Shown here: one piece after another, positions 35,841-46,242 of the stretch | How the letters are laid out: each line of letters opens with the position of its first letter | Numbering within the stretch: the first letter of the stretch is position 1 | Origin: Ganoderma boninense | Taxonomy: Eukaryota > Basidiomycota > Agaricomycetes > Polyporales > Polyporaceae | Assembly: GCA_002900995.3 (NCBI GenBank) | Contig: CM035309.1 | Location: forward strand, 1,060,389 to 1,124,388 | Length of the DNA: 64,000 bases | Direction of reading: 5' to 3' | Notes under the pieces: generated by a model | Told to the model about the DNA's origin: nothing | Database searches by the model: none | The model's input: only the letters and a program-made list of their open reading frames with translations | Position numbers and translations under genes: made by a program

Positions 35841-36368
35841 GGTGGTGGTACAAACGCAAGGGATGGTAGCTAGCCGAGATCCGTCCTCGATGGCAGTGTA
35901 ACTGGATCAAAATGGAAAATTCGGCTATTTCACGCTATCCACCTAACCACCATCCCCGCTATCCTCATTTTCATCATACGCTCATATTGGATGTCATTTT
36001 CACGCTAAACTCGTCGGGCACGCTTCGCAGATGAGGCTTGGAGATTTCCTGAGGCTGCGGGTATCTGTCTAGATCTGATAACGGGCGCTGTAGCTTGTAC
36101 GTTCAAGTAACGCGAGGTCGCGATGCCACGGGATGTGTCAGGATGGGGCTGGCGACCTCGTTGTTCGGATATTAGAGGGATGTTGGGTATCCCGACTCCC
36201 CGTGCTCTGATCGCGGGTTCATACGGCCGCACCGGTAACTCGAGGAACCCACGAGTTCAAAAGGGCGTGGCACTCCACCGACGTGTGGGTAATCTCTTCC
36301 CTTGCCCTACGTTCTCATCCTCACTTAGGCTTTCCTCTCATTTCTTCTGATCACCAGTGTAGACCATA
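35841..36368. other. Divergent intergenic region PCC1 / APH-like gene
   Basis: About 530 bases, AT-richer on the left (ATTTCACGCTATCC). Nothing recognised beyond presumed promoters. Confidence 0.5.
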
Positions 36369-37987
36369 TGTTCACTCTCAGTGCAGGAGTTCGACAAAGC
36401 GTCGTTGACGCGTTGGGGTCGGAAATCATGAACCTCAGATCAGTAGCGATAGGTACTTGCATTCGTAGCACAGTGTTGGGCGCAGCGTGATGACTTTTGA
36501 TTGGTAGATGAGTTCACTGCGGTGGGTAACTCAAGGTCAATGACGTGGAAGATGTCTCATCAATGCAGGCAGACCTTCGACATCGGCCTCATGGATGCTC
36601 GCCAAGCGCTGCTTCGAGTGCCCACCAATAGTAGAAACGGTCCGATCGTTGAGGCCGAGGCGCGTTCCATTGCGAACTGCGATGGCAGAAGGGTACTGAG
36701 AAACAACTTGCAGGTGGCCACTGTCAAGTATCTCGCAGATCACTCTTCGGTACCCGTTCCTTCAGTCGTTGCTCACAGCCGTGAGACGGGGGGAGATCAA
36801 GGCGCTCCGTGCTATGCGTTGTTCGAGAAGGTGCGTCGGCCACGACTGTGTACTTCATCTACCCATGCCCAATGCCTCGCAGCCGTCAGGTGTTTGCCTC
36901 GAGGGTGTCTTTCAACATATGAAGCCTTTCGAACAGAACCAAGTCATTACCACAATCGCAAAGTGGATAGTGCATCTGTCTGCCCGTCGTTTCGAGGCGA
37001 TCGGCAGTCTCACCTCCGACGATGCAGGTGGACATCGAATAGGTCCCGTGGTGACGAAGCCATTCTACGCCGATGGGAGATCCAAGCTCACGCTGGACCG
37101 CGGGCCGTTCAAGTCAGCTAAGGCTTACTACAGATCATGTGCCCTCCGGGAGCTCGATTCAGCCAAAACCCTTTTTGCACAAGATGCACCGGAGTCGTAT
37201 CAACACCAGTTCGAAGGCACCCGGCTCATGGTCGAGCGGATAACCGGACTCATGTGCGACTTGACGAGTGCTTGCGAGGGCCTAGACGAAGATGACCCTG
37301 AGATGGCCTTCTTCTCATTGGATATTCACGAGATAGCACTGAAGAATATCTATGTCTCCCCGGAAGATCACTGTAATATTGTGCGTGCATGTCTGTTGAG
37401 CAGAGGATACTGAGTTTGACGCTATCTCTTGTTTAGGTTTCGGTGATGGACTGGCGGTTCGTGAACACAAGGCCGTTGTGGTGTTGTGTCCGCCTCCCTT
37501 CGTGGACCAGTCCTTCCCTGGCGTCGGAAAGCGGGTGCACTTCCAACTTTGCAGCGATCTTCAAGGCGGAGGTCGCCCGGACTGCTGGAATCGCTTCACC
37601 ATTCCTGCGTTCATTGGCCGCGGAGGACACCCGTTCTATCCTCGACGACCTCTCCACCTACGACGCGGTCCGCGACGGCTTCCTCCTCCTTCCCGCCCTT
37701 GAGAATATGTGAGTTTTATGTCCTGCGGCACTGCAGCCGGACATTCATCCATTGATTGTAAAAACAGATTGGCCACACTGCCCGGTCATGAGGATGTCGC
37801 AGGGCTCACCGCACTCCTCGACCCGTCCACGCTCCCGGGGCGGGTCGCACGCATCACCCTACTCACCCGCGGGCCCAATGCTCTGTATCTCGCCATGAGC
37901 CCCCCGCGGAGCCCTGTCTTGACCGCTGTGCGGGACGACAGTGCGGAAAAGGCAACGGCTTCTTGTGGCCCCGTCCTCGTTTCGTAG
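36369..37987 (+). CDS. APH-like phosphotransferase (aminoglycoside phosphotransferase fold)
   Basis: Kinase-like protein of the large fungal APH family; natural substrates unknown, and not an antibiotic-resistance gene. Probable start MFTLSAGVRQSVVDALGSE at 36369. The N-lobe shows RQTFDIGLMDARQALLRVP, then EAEARSIANCDGRRVLRNNL, VATVKYLADHSSVPVPSVVA (the TMxYL...SSVPVPxV pattern of the family) and GAPCYALFEKV. Then MKPFEQNQVITTIAKWIVHL, TSDDAGGHRIGPVV, a catalytic-loop equivalent FSLDIHEIALKNIYV (Asp and Asn kept, but not the classic HGDLHxGN) and, after an intron, VSVMDWRFVNTRPLWC in the metal-binding IDWE position. The C-terminus (DVAGLTALLDPSTLPGRVAR) is helical. Frame changes around 36840-36900 and 37430-37560 are consistent with introns, but exact borders are uncertain. 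Confidence 0.7.
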
Positions 37988-38410
37988 CCTTGCTTCCCAC
38001 GTGGGTGCCATCGGATCGTAGAACGCTGCATTGGGACGCCCGAGAAGCGATCTGGGAATATGGGTGAGATAGATGTCCGCTGCGGCGTGTGTGTATATAC
38101 GGAGCTGGAACGCATAACTTACTAACGGGTCCTCGGCAAAGTTTGAGCTAGACTCGGTACGGCATCGTTGAGCTCAAAGTTTGGGTTCGGGGGAACGGTT
38201 CCAACGATAAACTTAACCCGTCAGGAACCTTACGGCGACGTTCTGAACCGGTCGTGTATGCGTCCGGTTGCCTTTGCAGGAGCAGAAGGATGCAAGGCTT
38301 TTGTTCACGCGGCTCCGCCTTACGGAAGGGGCACGGAAGGAACACTATTCATGCTCGTAAACAACTGCTGAATCCTTATAAAAGTCCCTAAACGTAAATG
38401 AAGAATGTCG
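37988..38410. other. Intergenic, convergent 3' ends
   Basis: About 420 bases between the APH-like gene and the 3' end of the DUF6534-type gene. A CTTATAAAAG element at 38375-38384 faces right, with no supported gene downstream on that strand. Confidence 0.45.
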
Positions 38411-40560
38411 TCACGGTCGTGTCGCTAGCATACACGGGCAAACGCCTCCGGGGGCGAGCGAAGTTGTCGCAATGATGCCGGCTTTTTGTCCGTTCTTACA
38501 GAAGACCAGGTCCGGAAGGCTTGCGGGCCGCTGCGCTTTGGTCAGCCGGATATGGGGAACGTAATGAGAAGAGGGTCGACTGACCGAGACTGGTCTGCGA
38601 GTTCCATTGTGTGGGGTGGGTGCAAACGAGGGAAGGATGGACCCGTTCGATTGAACGGATACATCAGGGACGGAGGAGAACATCGCAGTGTCGAACTGAG
38701 AGGCCTCACGCTCGGGAAAGAGGGATCTGGCGTTGAGACACGCCATAAGGGAGTTCGCATAAACTGGCTGACTCCTATCAGTGCCTGTACCTGGGAAGCA
38801 TGAACCTACGCACGTTTGCCCATGATAAAATCTGCGACCATGAACCACGCTGTCCATGGCAAAATCATAAACTAGATGGATGAAGAATAAGCCTGGCAAG
38901 ACGGCTCAAGTGGAAACACGGTGCGCACGATGACCAGCCGGGCTATCGCCGCGCCTCTGCACTCTGGATAAGTTGGAATGATCTCATGTTAAGGTGGGGA
39001 CTTACGAAATGAGGATACACCGATTGATGAGTAGTGTGATGACTTGATGGAATATGGAGCACAACCTGGGATCGCTGGCCATGTGAATGAGTGTACGAGA
39101 GGTCTCCACACGTCAGAAGGGGTCTGTTGCACGTACACATTCCATTGTGGGCTTCGACCGCGGGACATCGAGGTCAAAGTGCCGGCAAGGAAGAGGTCCG
39201 ACGCGACAGCGAGGATCATGTACGGTAGCGTATCGGAAGGCTGAGAAAGTTCGATATTCAGTGCACTGCGATGATTCACACCCCAATGGCTTTCCCTGCT
39301 GACCTTCAATGATGCTAATGAATCCAGTGAAGAACTGGTGTGGTACAGATAAGCTTCTATCATTGGTACATCCGCAGCGTACGGCGACTCGCCTGTTGAA
39401 CGTCCTTATGACTTTAACCATCGTCTCTGTCACGTGAAAGAGGTAAGTTACTGCAATCTCGTGACCTCAAGGTTCGTACGTACGTGCACCAAGAATTAAG
39501 TGGGCTAGAACGAGGAGCGCCTGGGTCACGTTAGTAACGTGCTCCAATGGTATCTCGACTCGCTTACCATGGTCGTTGGCAACAAGAGCCTTGTGAGACG
39601 TGTCTGGCATACTACCGGGTGGGTCAGTTCAATGTAGGGCTGGAGCCAGATAGATACTGACGTTTGTAGATACGCTTAATGAAGAAACTGGGACTAGTAA
39701 GCTTCAGAAAACGTTGGGACATATTGTGATGGCTACCATTGAACCACAGCGGCCACGATGAGCTGAATCAGAAGGTGAGTTATGACTGTGCGACGATGGA
39801 CAGTGTCGCCCTACGTTGAGCACTGCTGAAGCCTGCCATCGTATTAGCCACTGGAAGTTCAACCGAACAAGAATGCGGCTTAGACTCACGCAAAATGATC
39901 TGCCCCAACGTTTGGGCGGTAAGAAACTCCGCACTGTCTAGATCTGGCATCGACCTACCGCTTGGAGAAGGCTTCCCGTTGTGTGTTGTTTGCGTCAGTT
40001 AAATTACCGGAGACCAGGCTCCACTACGTTTATGTTGAGCGAGAGGAGACATTTCGTCGGAAGCTTTCGACTAACCGCCCAATAGTACAGGCCATGACAA
40101 ACTGCCAGTCGTAGGTGATATTTATAAACCGAGTCCGTTGAGCATCGGGCAAATAAATTATGAACGCACCCAAGATGACATTGGAGGAGTCGAGCGCCCT
40201 AATTGATGCGTCTAGATGAAGTTGCCGCGGTGTTCAAGACTCAATTGGATTACGTACCACACGAGCATGACCTGTAGGATTGCGACTACCGATCAGCGGC
40301 CCATTGACATCTAAAAGATGGTCAACTCACCCATATTTTGACTTCGGGGGCATCTCGTGGAAACCGCATCAGGTACACATATGCCTACATACAACAACGA
40401 TAGGTATATGCCGATCTTAGCACTGCATCCATAGACTTCGGCCGGGCTCGCCTACCTGCAGTGTACTGATTCCATACAAACTGAGAAGCGACGAATGAAT
40501 ACAAGTCAGCTCCCTTTCTCCGAAGGCCCAAGGTGAAATGGCGAGGTACGAATGAACACG
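38411..40560 (-). CDS. DUF6534-type multi-pass membrane protein (many small exons)
   Basis: An expanded Agaricomycete family of about seven membrane segments and unknown role. No long ORF is present; the gene shows only by joining small exons. From the 5' side: HSSLLSLYGISTLQ (ending 40456), AYVYLMRFPRDAPEVKIW (40331-40384), a 14-base exon VMLV (40258-40271), WALDSSNVILGAFIIYL (from 40198), AEFLTAQTLGQII (about 39893-39939), LIVAAVVQ then PSFFIKRIYK (about 39690-39770), LLVLAHLILGA (about 39505-39540), AYLYHTSSSLDSLASLK, DTLPYMILAVASDLFLAGTL (about 39180-39245), and the hallmark C-terminal segment FMVADFIMGKLYANSLMACL, NAR (about 38680-38850). The order matches the family (LYGIxTLQ...YxxDxxxxK, LxALDxxH, FFIxRIYxL, ASDxxIA, GKLYxNSLxAxLNxR). 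At least one exon junction is out of frame by one base. Ends are approximate. Confidence 0.72.
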
Positions 40561-43106
40561 GACAAGGTTGAAATCATTTGCCCGATGAGAAGAGCTCCTG
40601 CCAAAGACACATTCAGCATCTAGGAACACGGTTACAATTGTTTCAATGACCACCAACCGAGATTGTCATCATAGTGGTGCACTGGCATAAAGAATAACGG
40701 CTTGAGGGGAAGGCGGAGACGACCGCAGCGAGCGCGAATTGTGGGCGAGCGAAGTCTGCAAAAATAACCCGGAAAGCGGTCTGGAGGTTCAAACTGTTCG
40801 TCCGATCGACGCTCGGCGAGCAAGGGAGGGCAAGCCAAGAAATCATCAGCCTCCACCACCCAAGTACGAGATATATCCGACCGCCAACGCCAACACCCAC
40901 ACCCACACCCACGGCTGCGAGCCGGAGCGCGATTCGCGAGATGCATCCAAGATACACCCCGCTCGGCGCGCTCTCTCTCGATCTCGCTCTATCCGCGGCC
41001 TGTAAAGTCTCCTGTTCCGCAATCTCTGGGAGCGGGCTCCAGCACCGAATACACTTCGGGCGTGAGTCCACTGCGCAAGGTGCGAACGACGACGCCACTC
41101 ACGGCTGGCTTCCCAAGAGACTTGCTCCGCTGTATGGCAGAGAAAGGCTAATGGTCCCACACTGGGTGGTGGGAAGGTCTGCACCTGTGCCTGGGGAACT
41201 TAGAAGCGGGAGCGCATGCAGATCTTCCTCGCGGATCTTCCTCGACTGCGTTCTGGTTAGAATTGTCTGTAGACGATTGCGCGATTTGTGATTGCGAACT
41301 CGGCAAGGCGAGGAGGTGAGAATCCCGGAGATGGTGCTTAGCAACTGCTCCAAGCTACAACACTACTGAAGGGGATAAAACTTCCGCCGTCACGAGCGAG
41401 GGGACCAAGATAGTGGAAAACACGTACTCCTCAACTGTCGCCGCACATTGTTCAGCTTGCACCCTCCGAAGCCCTTGGCTTGTAAGCGAGGAGGAAGTCG
41501 CGGAAGCCAGCGACCGATGGTACAGGCAATAACAAAGGACCGCCTGGGACCCCTTTGTGATGTGCCATCCGACTTCAATTACGAAACCAAGGGTCATTCA
41601 TCAGGCATAGTGTATGTTCCATAGCGACCTAGGCCATTTATTCTTCAGTTTGACGCATATAACGAAGCCTGCGGATGCCAATAGCCTCTAGAACAACGCG
41701 GCGGAAGATACATGTCAGATCTCCGTCGACGAAGAGAAAAGCAAGGCAACGACGAACATTGAGACACACTTCTTGCGCAGTCCGGTGAGCAACCAGTTAG
41801 TTTCTACCGGCCCCAGCCCGCCTCAGGTGAGCGGGAACCGGACGCTAGAGGTAGACAAGGACCTGATACCGCGGGCCGACCAACTTGGCCACCACGAGAC
41901 TCTGAGCCCAGCTATCTTCATCACATTGCCGCGCATAAATAATCGTCCTAGGAAACGAAACGGATCCATTTCAGTCAATCAATACCTCGACCCCAAATCC
42001 CGCAAACCTCGTACCCTGTTAAGATTCCGACCCGCCATCGTGGACCTGGGTCGCAGCAATTTCTGTTGATCTGGTTTGGCCCGAGTTATCAATACCGCCC
42101 AACGGACGCACTCATGTTCGCTCTTCGCACAACCCGCCCCGCACCCTGAATGACGACAACTCCAATCGATCTTCAGTGCATCATCGTGCGCGGTACCGGA
42201 ACCGCACGCCTGGATGGAAAGATACGGTCGAATGTTGGAAGAACCGAGAGGGGGCAGGTTCATCCTGACCCCGCCGCACCACGCGGTCCGTACTGAGAGC
42301 AAGGAGAGCCCAAACAGACCAGCTGACTCGTTGCCCGCCACACTAGTAGTTCTGCCAGCATCCACGACCCGGCCGCCGCGTGCGCGAGCGTGGCCGCGGT
42401 GGCTTGGACCGTGTACACGCCCCCATGTTAACGCAGACTCGCTTAAACCTTAGGCACATCATTTTTAGCAGGGAGAAAAGTAAGGATATGGCATGGGGTG
42501 CCCACCTGCGGCGTAGTGAGAAGGCCTCTCGGGACCGAGCTTGGCGCCTGTCGCGACCTGCTGCTTCGCGATACAGAAGTAGTCCGGAGGGAACATGGAC
42601 ATGGTTGGCATCCAATTCGTACCTTGGCAGTCCGAGTGGCGGCGGCGTTGCTGGGGTGGCCATGTCGGTCATATAGTGGCGGCGGATGTGGCGGGTCATT
42701 AAGGACATTTCATGGGGGATGACTACATATGTATGTAACACACACGTCGTAACCGATAATAAAGGCGGCAAGAGACACGGGGCAGAATATAGCGATATAG
42801 GGGAAAGCAATCCAGGAAAAGATAACGTCGAGACAAATGGGGATGAGTCACTGGGCACCAGTTTCCTTATGAACACAATGTATCGCAGAGGGGCAAGGGG
42901 AGAGCATCGGGAGAGGTGAACTGGAGTTTGGTTCAGATTGGGAGGAAAGCGGATGTAAGGGTGGGGAGTGAAATGGAGGCGTGCCATGTGGACGTGCGGG
43001 TAACCCAGACACCCACTAGTACGTACCTAAGCTATCGTGAGAGAGCATTGGGACTTCGACTTCGAGCGGCAATAAACAGGGAGCAGTCCTCAGAGCACGG
43101 GGACGG
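40561..43106. other. Gene-free 2.5 kb; nothing supported
   Basis: The longest gene-free interval. ORFs (for example 41773-42069 + and 42343-42987 -) show no domain, no signal peptide and no splice pattern; the 214-codon minus ORF ends next to the BQT4-like 3' end and may be its 3' UTR. A short CCAACG/CACCCA-repeat patch at 40885-40913 is simple sequence. The DUF6534-type gene's extreme 5' end may reach into the left edge. Confidence 0.5.
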
Positions 43107-44593
43107 TCAGAACATGGCCTGCAGGTTAGGCAAAAACGTGCTGTCGAAGGCACGGCAGCCATACACCGTTAGTCAGTGGATCACGGCACTCCCACTAAAA
43201 GGATAGGACTCACACTGCACCAAGACCGATAGCGAATGCGAGAGTCCCCCACGCCAAAGACTTGCGTTCTGGCGGCATCTGGGACAACAACCGCACCCTA
43301 CGATTGCTCACAACGGCACGCTCCCCAACCTCTTCCTGTCCAGGCTCCTTGAAATTGAACCTGTACTCCTTCCGAGCTTCTTCCCGAGGTCGCTTCTCTC
43401 CCACCGCAGCGTCTTCCGCCTCCTGCTGGCTGGAGGTAGGGCGCCCCTCCGTTTCTTGCTCACCTCCCGTCTCAACCCCAGCCTCCGCAATAGCCTTCGC
43501 CTTCGCTGCAGCCCGTTCTGCTTTCAACTTTGCAATCAACTCCTTCTGCTCCTGGATATCCTCCTGGGCATTCGGCTGGGCCACCTTGGCAGCCTCCGAG
43601 TCCTCATCCACCGCAGTTTCATCCGAGCCCGCAGGGGTCGAGTGTTCTTCGCGCGCTGCTCGTCGTGTCCGTGGCGTCTTCGTTGGCGATGGCGGCACAA
43701 GGGGTTGGGTCTGCGGCACGGCCGTCGCACCCGGACTCCGGAGGCGAGCCGACCGCCTCGGGGCAGGGGACCCTCCTCCACGCGACGATTGGGGCGAGGT
43801 CGGCGTTTCAACAGGTGCTGGTGCCGGAGGAGGTGGCTGGGCGTTAGCAGGGATAGGGGAGGCTGGCGAGGCTTCTCTGCGACGTTTGGCAGGAGCCGGC
43901 CCGGGCTCGGCAGTGGGAGAGGCAGTCGGAGTGGGTTGTTGGCCCTTAGAGCGGCGGAAAGTAGTATTTGGGTCGGGAACGGCGTTGGCAAGGGAGGGGA
44001 TGACGGCCTCGAGGGCATAGCTGTCGGCGAGATAAAGCGCGACGTCGGGGGTGACCCAAGTGCCGGCGAAGCGAGCCTTGCCCGACTTGTTCGCGCCGGA
44101 GGTGTCGAAAGAGAGCTTAATCCAGGTGGTTTCGCCCTTCTCGGCTTCCTCATTGGCGGTGGGGAAGGCGGCACGGAACATGGTGGTTACGGAGATCGCA
44201 CCTGTGTCTAGTCTGCGGAGGATGAAAGCATGGCCACTAGGCTAGGTGGCGGTCAGTATGCAAGGATATGGATGCACGGTGGCGCGATGGGGGATGTAGG
44301 GAACATACAGTAGGGATCTTAACGCGTCCGACCTGGGAGCGATGTGAGGGGCGCGCGCGTGGAGAAAGCGTGAAAACACGTACGATAGTGGCTTGGCCAT
44401 CCCTGACGATTTCCTGGAACTTGACAGCAGGCGGTTTGGACGCGTCGACTGGAGAAGGGGGTGAGCTATGGGACGATGGGGAGGATGAAGGAGACGGACT
44501 TGATCTGAGGTGGGGGTTGACATGGTCAAGAGGAAGGCTGGGGCGCGGGACTCCAGGCTTTGGGACGGCAAAGTGTTTTGCGGCGGCTGGCAT
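43107..44593 (-). CDS. BQT4: BQT4-like inner nuclear membrane protein (KilA-N/APSES-type domain plus C-terminal TM)
   Basis: In fission yeast Bqt4 sits in the inner nuclear membrane and tethers telomeres to the envelope. Start MPAAAKHFAVPKPGVPRPSL at 44593; then PPAVKFQEIVRDGQATIV, a short exon VGRVKIPT, and PSGHAFILRRLDTGAIS, VTTMFRAAFPTANEEAEKGE, the GxxxxTxMFxAAFPxAxxxEE pattern, NKSGKARFAGTWVTPDVALY and AYALEAVIPSL-like SYALEAVIPSLANAV. A long Pro/Ser/Ala linker with a basic KRRREASPASP and a coiled coil (QEQKELIAKLKAERAAAKAK) follow. The C-terminus has RRVRLLSQMPPERKSLAWG, one membrane segment TLAFAIGLGAV and, after an intron with CTAAC branch site, a last exon (43107-43140) TFLPNLQAMF ending TGA. 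Four exons, frame intact. The single C-terminal TM gives a tail-anchored topology. Confidence 0.85.
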
Positions 44594-46242
44594 GGAGAGG
44601 CGGGTGCGCGAAAGCAGAGGCCAAGCGAAGGGGGCGAGGAGAGGGCGCGATCTTCAATCCGCGAGGGCAGCGCGTCGAGGCAAGAGCCAAACACGACCAC
44701 GTCCCCCGCGCCCGCATCGCCGACCGCCTTTCAATCTCCGCCCGGCACATCCCGCCCCCCCATTCTCGCTCCTCAGCCGTCTTGTCCCGTCTCCCCCACT
44801 GTCTTGAGCTTGTTGGACACACCTGAGCCAGCACCGGCACAATCCTCTCAATCCATAGACGTTTTCTCCGTTTTTTGACATATCATTACGTGGGCGCACT
44901 GCAATCTAGCGGCAGAAAATCAGTACGTGCATTGTCTTTGCCTTCCAACAAAAGTCTCCTTCCTGTATTTAGCATTCTCTCCTCACGGCGACATGCAAGC
45001 CAGCTCGTTTGGCGGATCCCGTCTTGCGAAGCCTATTCCAACTGCCCCAGGATGGTTTTTCAGTCAATGGTGCGGAATCTCGATATTTTTCATCAGTGAC
45101 TGAATACAGCTCGCCCTCAGCAATGTAATCGACACAAACGGACCTTCAACTTTAGAGGAACTCCGAGCTCGGCTTCTGTTCTCGCGCCCATTGTCGTTGC
45201 TATCAACGGCTCGGCCTTGCGATAGACAAACGACGGCGTCCCATCTGAAGTCTGGATCAACAACCTCCATCGCCTGGTGGCAGCTCTTGTTTGCAATGAC
45301 TTGACAAACGGCGCAACCAAGGCTGCGGGTAAATAGCTTTTGCATGGCCTGCTTAATGGCATACTGAAATTGAAGCGTGCGTTGGCAAAGTTCGTTGCAT
45401 CCCATCCGTTGGCCTTCTTGGTGTCTTGCTCTGTCGCTTGGAGGTTGATCATAGGATGGCGCCGTTAACAATGACCAGTCCTGACTGGACTGCAATTCCC
45501 AGCCGATCGTCCTATCACTACTCGACGTTTCAGATGTTTTCTTGGCAAAGTAATGATTGTCAAATCCTGCGAATCAGGGGGAAAGAGCGGTCCACACCAA
45601 GAAGGTGTGTGCGAGCCGCGAGGAGTGCCGCGCGGCGCTTCGTGGGATACGTGTCGTAAGCCTCAGCATTGTCATTGTGGCGGCGTTCTACCCTTCATAC
45701 GGAGTCTGTCCGGTGGTATGTACAAAGGTGATGTCCTAGCTTCCTGCTATACTGTTGGTTGGCCTTCTTACATATCGGCTAACTCAATCTTATCAGAATG
45801 CACAGTTCGAGCAGTGTGTAAGGATATCCCACCACCTCTCTCAACCTCCACCGACATGACCAATTCAATCACCGCCTCCACATGCTGTCATGAGGAGGTC
45901 GTGGGGTGCTAACGGTATCCGTTACCGCATGACTTCGCCGTAGGTGGAAGCTGGTCGAAGGCAGAGATCACCATGCCGTACACCGATCTTTCTCCAGCCG
46001 TCGTAGTCGACCCTGTTCATGCTTGCACGGTCTTCGAGAACCCATCCTGCGAACTCTATGCGGCCTTCCGTCCCCCACTTCCCGTCAAACAGCACCAACA
46101 GATCAGTTGTCCTGCTCCGTCGCCTCCTGGATCCAATCATCTCAGCTACGAATCGCGTCAACTCCAGTCGTTATAAAGATGTCTGCGACTTGGCCGGTCC
46201 GCAGGCCTCCTCTCAGGGTTCGCCGACCATCCTCCGTCTGCA
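44594..46242. other. Intergenic (1.6 kb), sedolisin B promoter at right
   Basis: Left 300 bases are GC-rich promoter of the BQT4-like gene. Overlapping minus-strand ORFs at 45064-45495 (up to 143 codons) and a minus-strand ORF 45922-46161 have no recognisable domain. A short hydrophobic reading VVSLSIVIVAAFYPSYGV near 45650-45710 could be part of a degraded membrane gene, but I cannot support it. Confidence 0.45.
46171..46179 (+). promoter_or_regulatory. TATA box of sedolisin B
   Basis: TTATAAAGA about 65 bases before the ATG at 46243, matching the spacing of CTATAAAG before sedolisin A. Confidence 0.55.

Noticed and set aside
36369..37987. APH-like gene as an antibiotic-resistance determinant
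   Set aside because: Fungal APH-fold proteins are a large native family; intron-rich structure and altered loop argue against a resistance role.
40885..40913. CACCCA-type repeats as a telomere remnant
   Set aside because: Only three or four copies; basidiomycete telomeres are normally TTAGGG, and the patch is internal simple sequence.
42343..42987. 214-codon minus-strand ORF
   Set aside because: No recognisable domain, no signal peptide, poor start context; more likely 3' UTR or chance.
43262..44211. Plus-strand ORFs of about 250 codons over the BQT4-like gene
   Set aside because: Antisense to a well-supported gene with conserved motifs; the translation is Arg/Ser/Gly-rich without domain.
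45064..45495. Overlapping minus-strand ORFs as a transposon remnant
   Set aside because: No reverse transcriptase, integrase or transposase motif, no terminal repeats visible.
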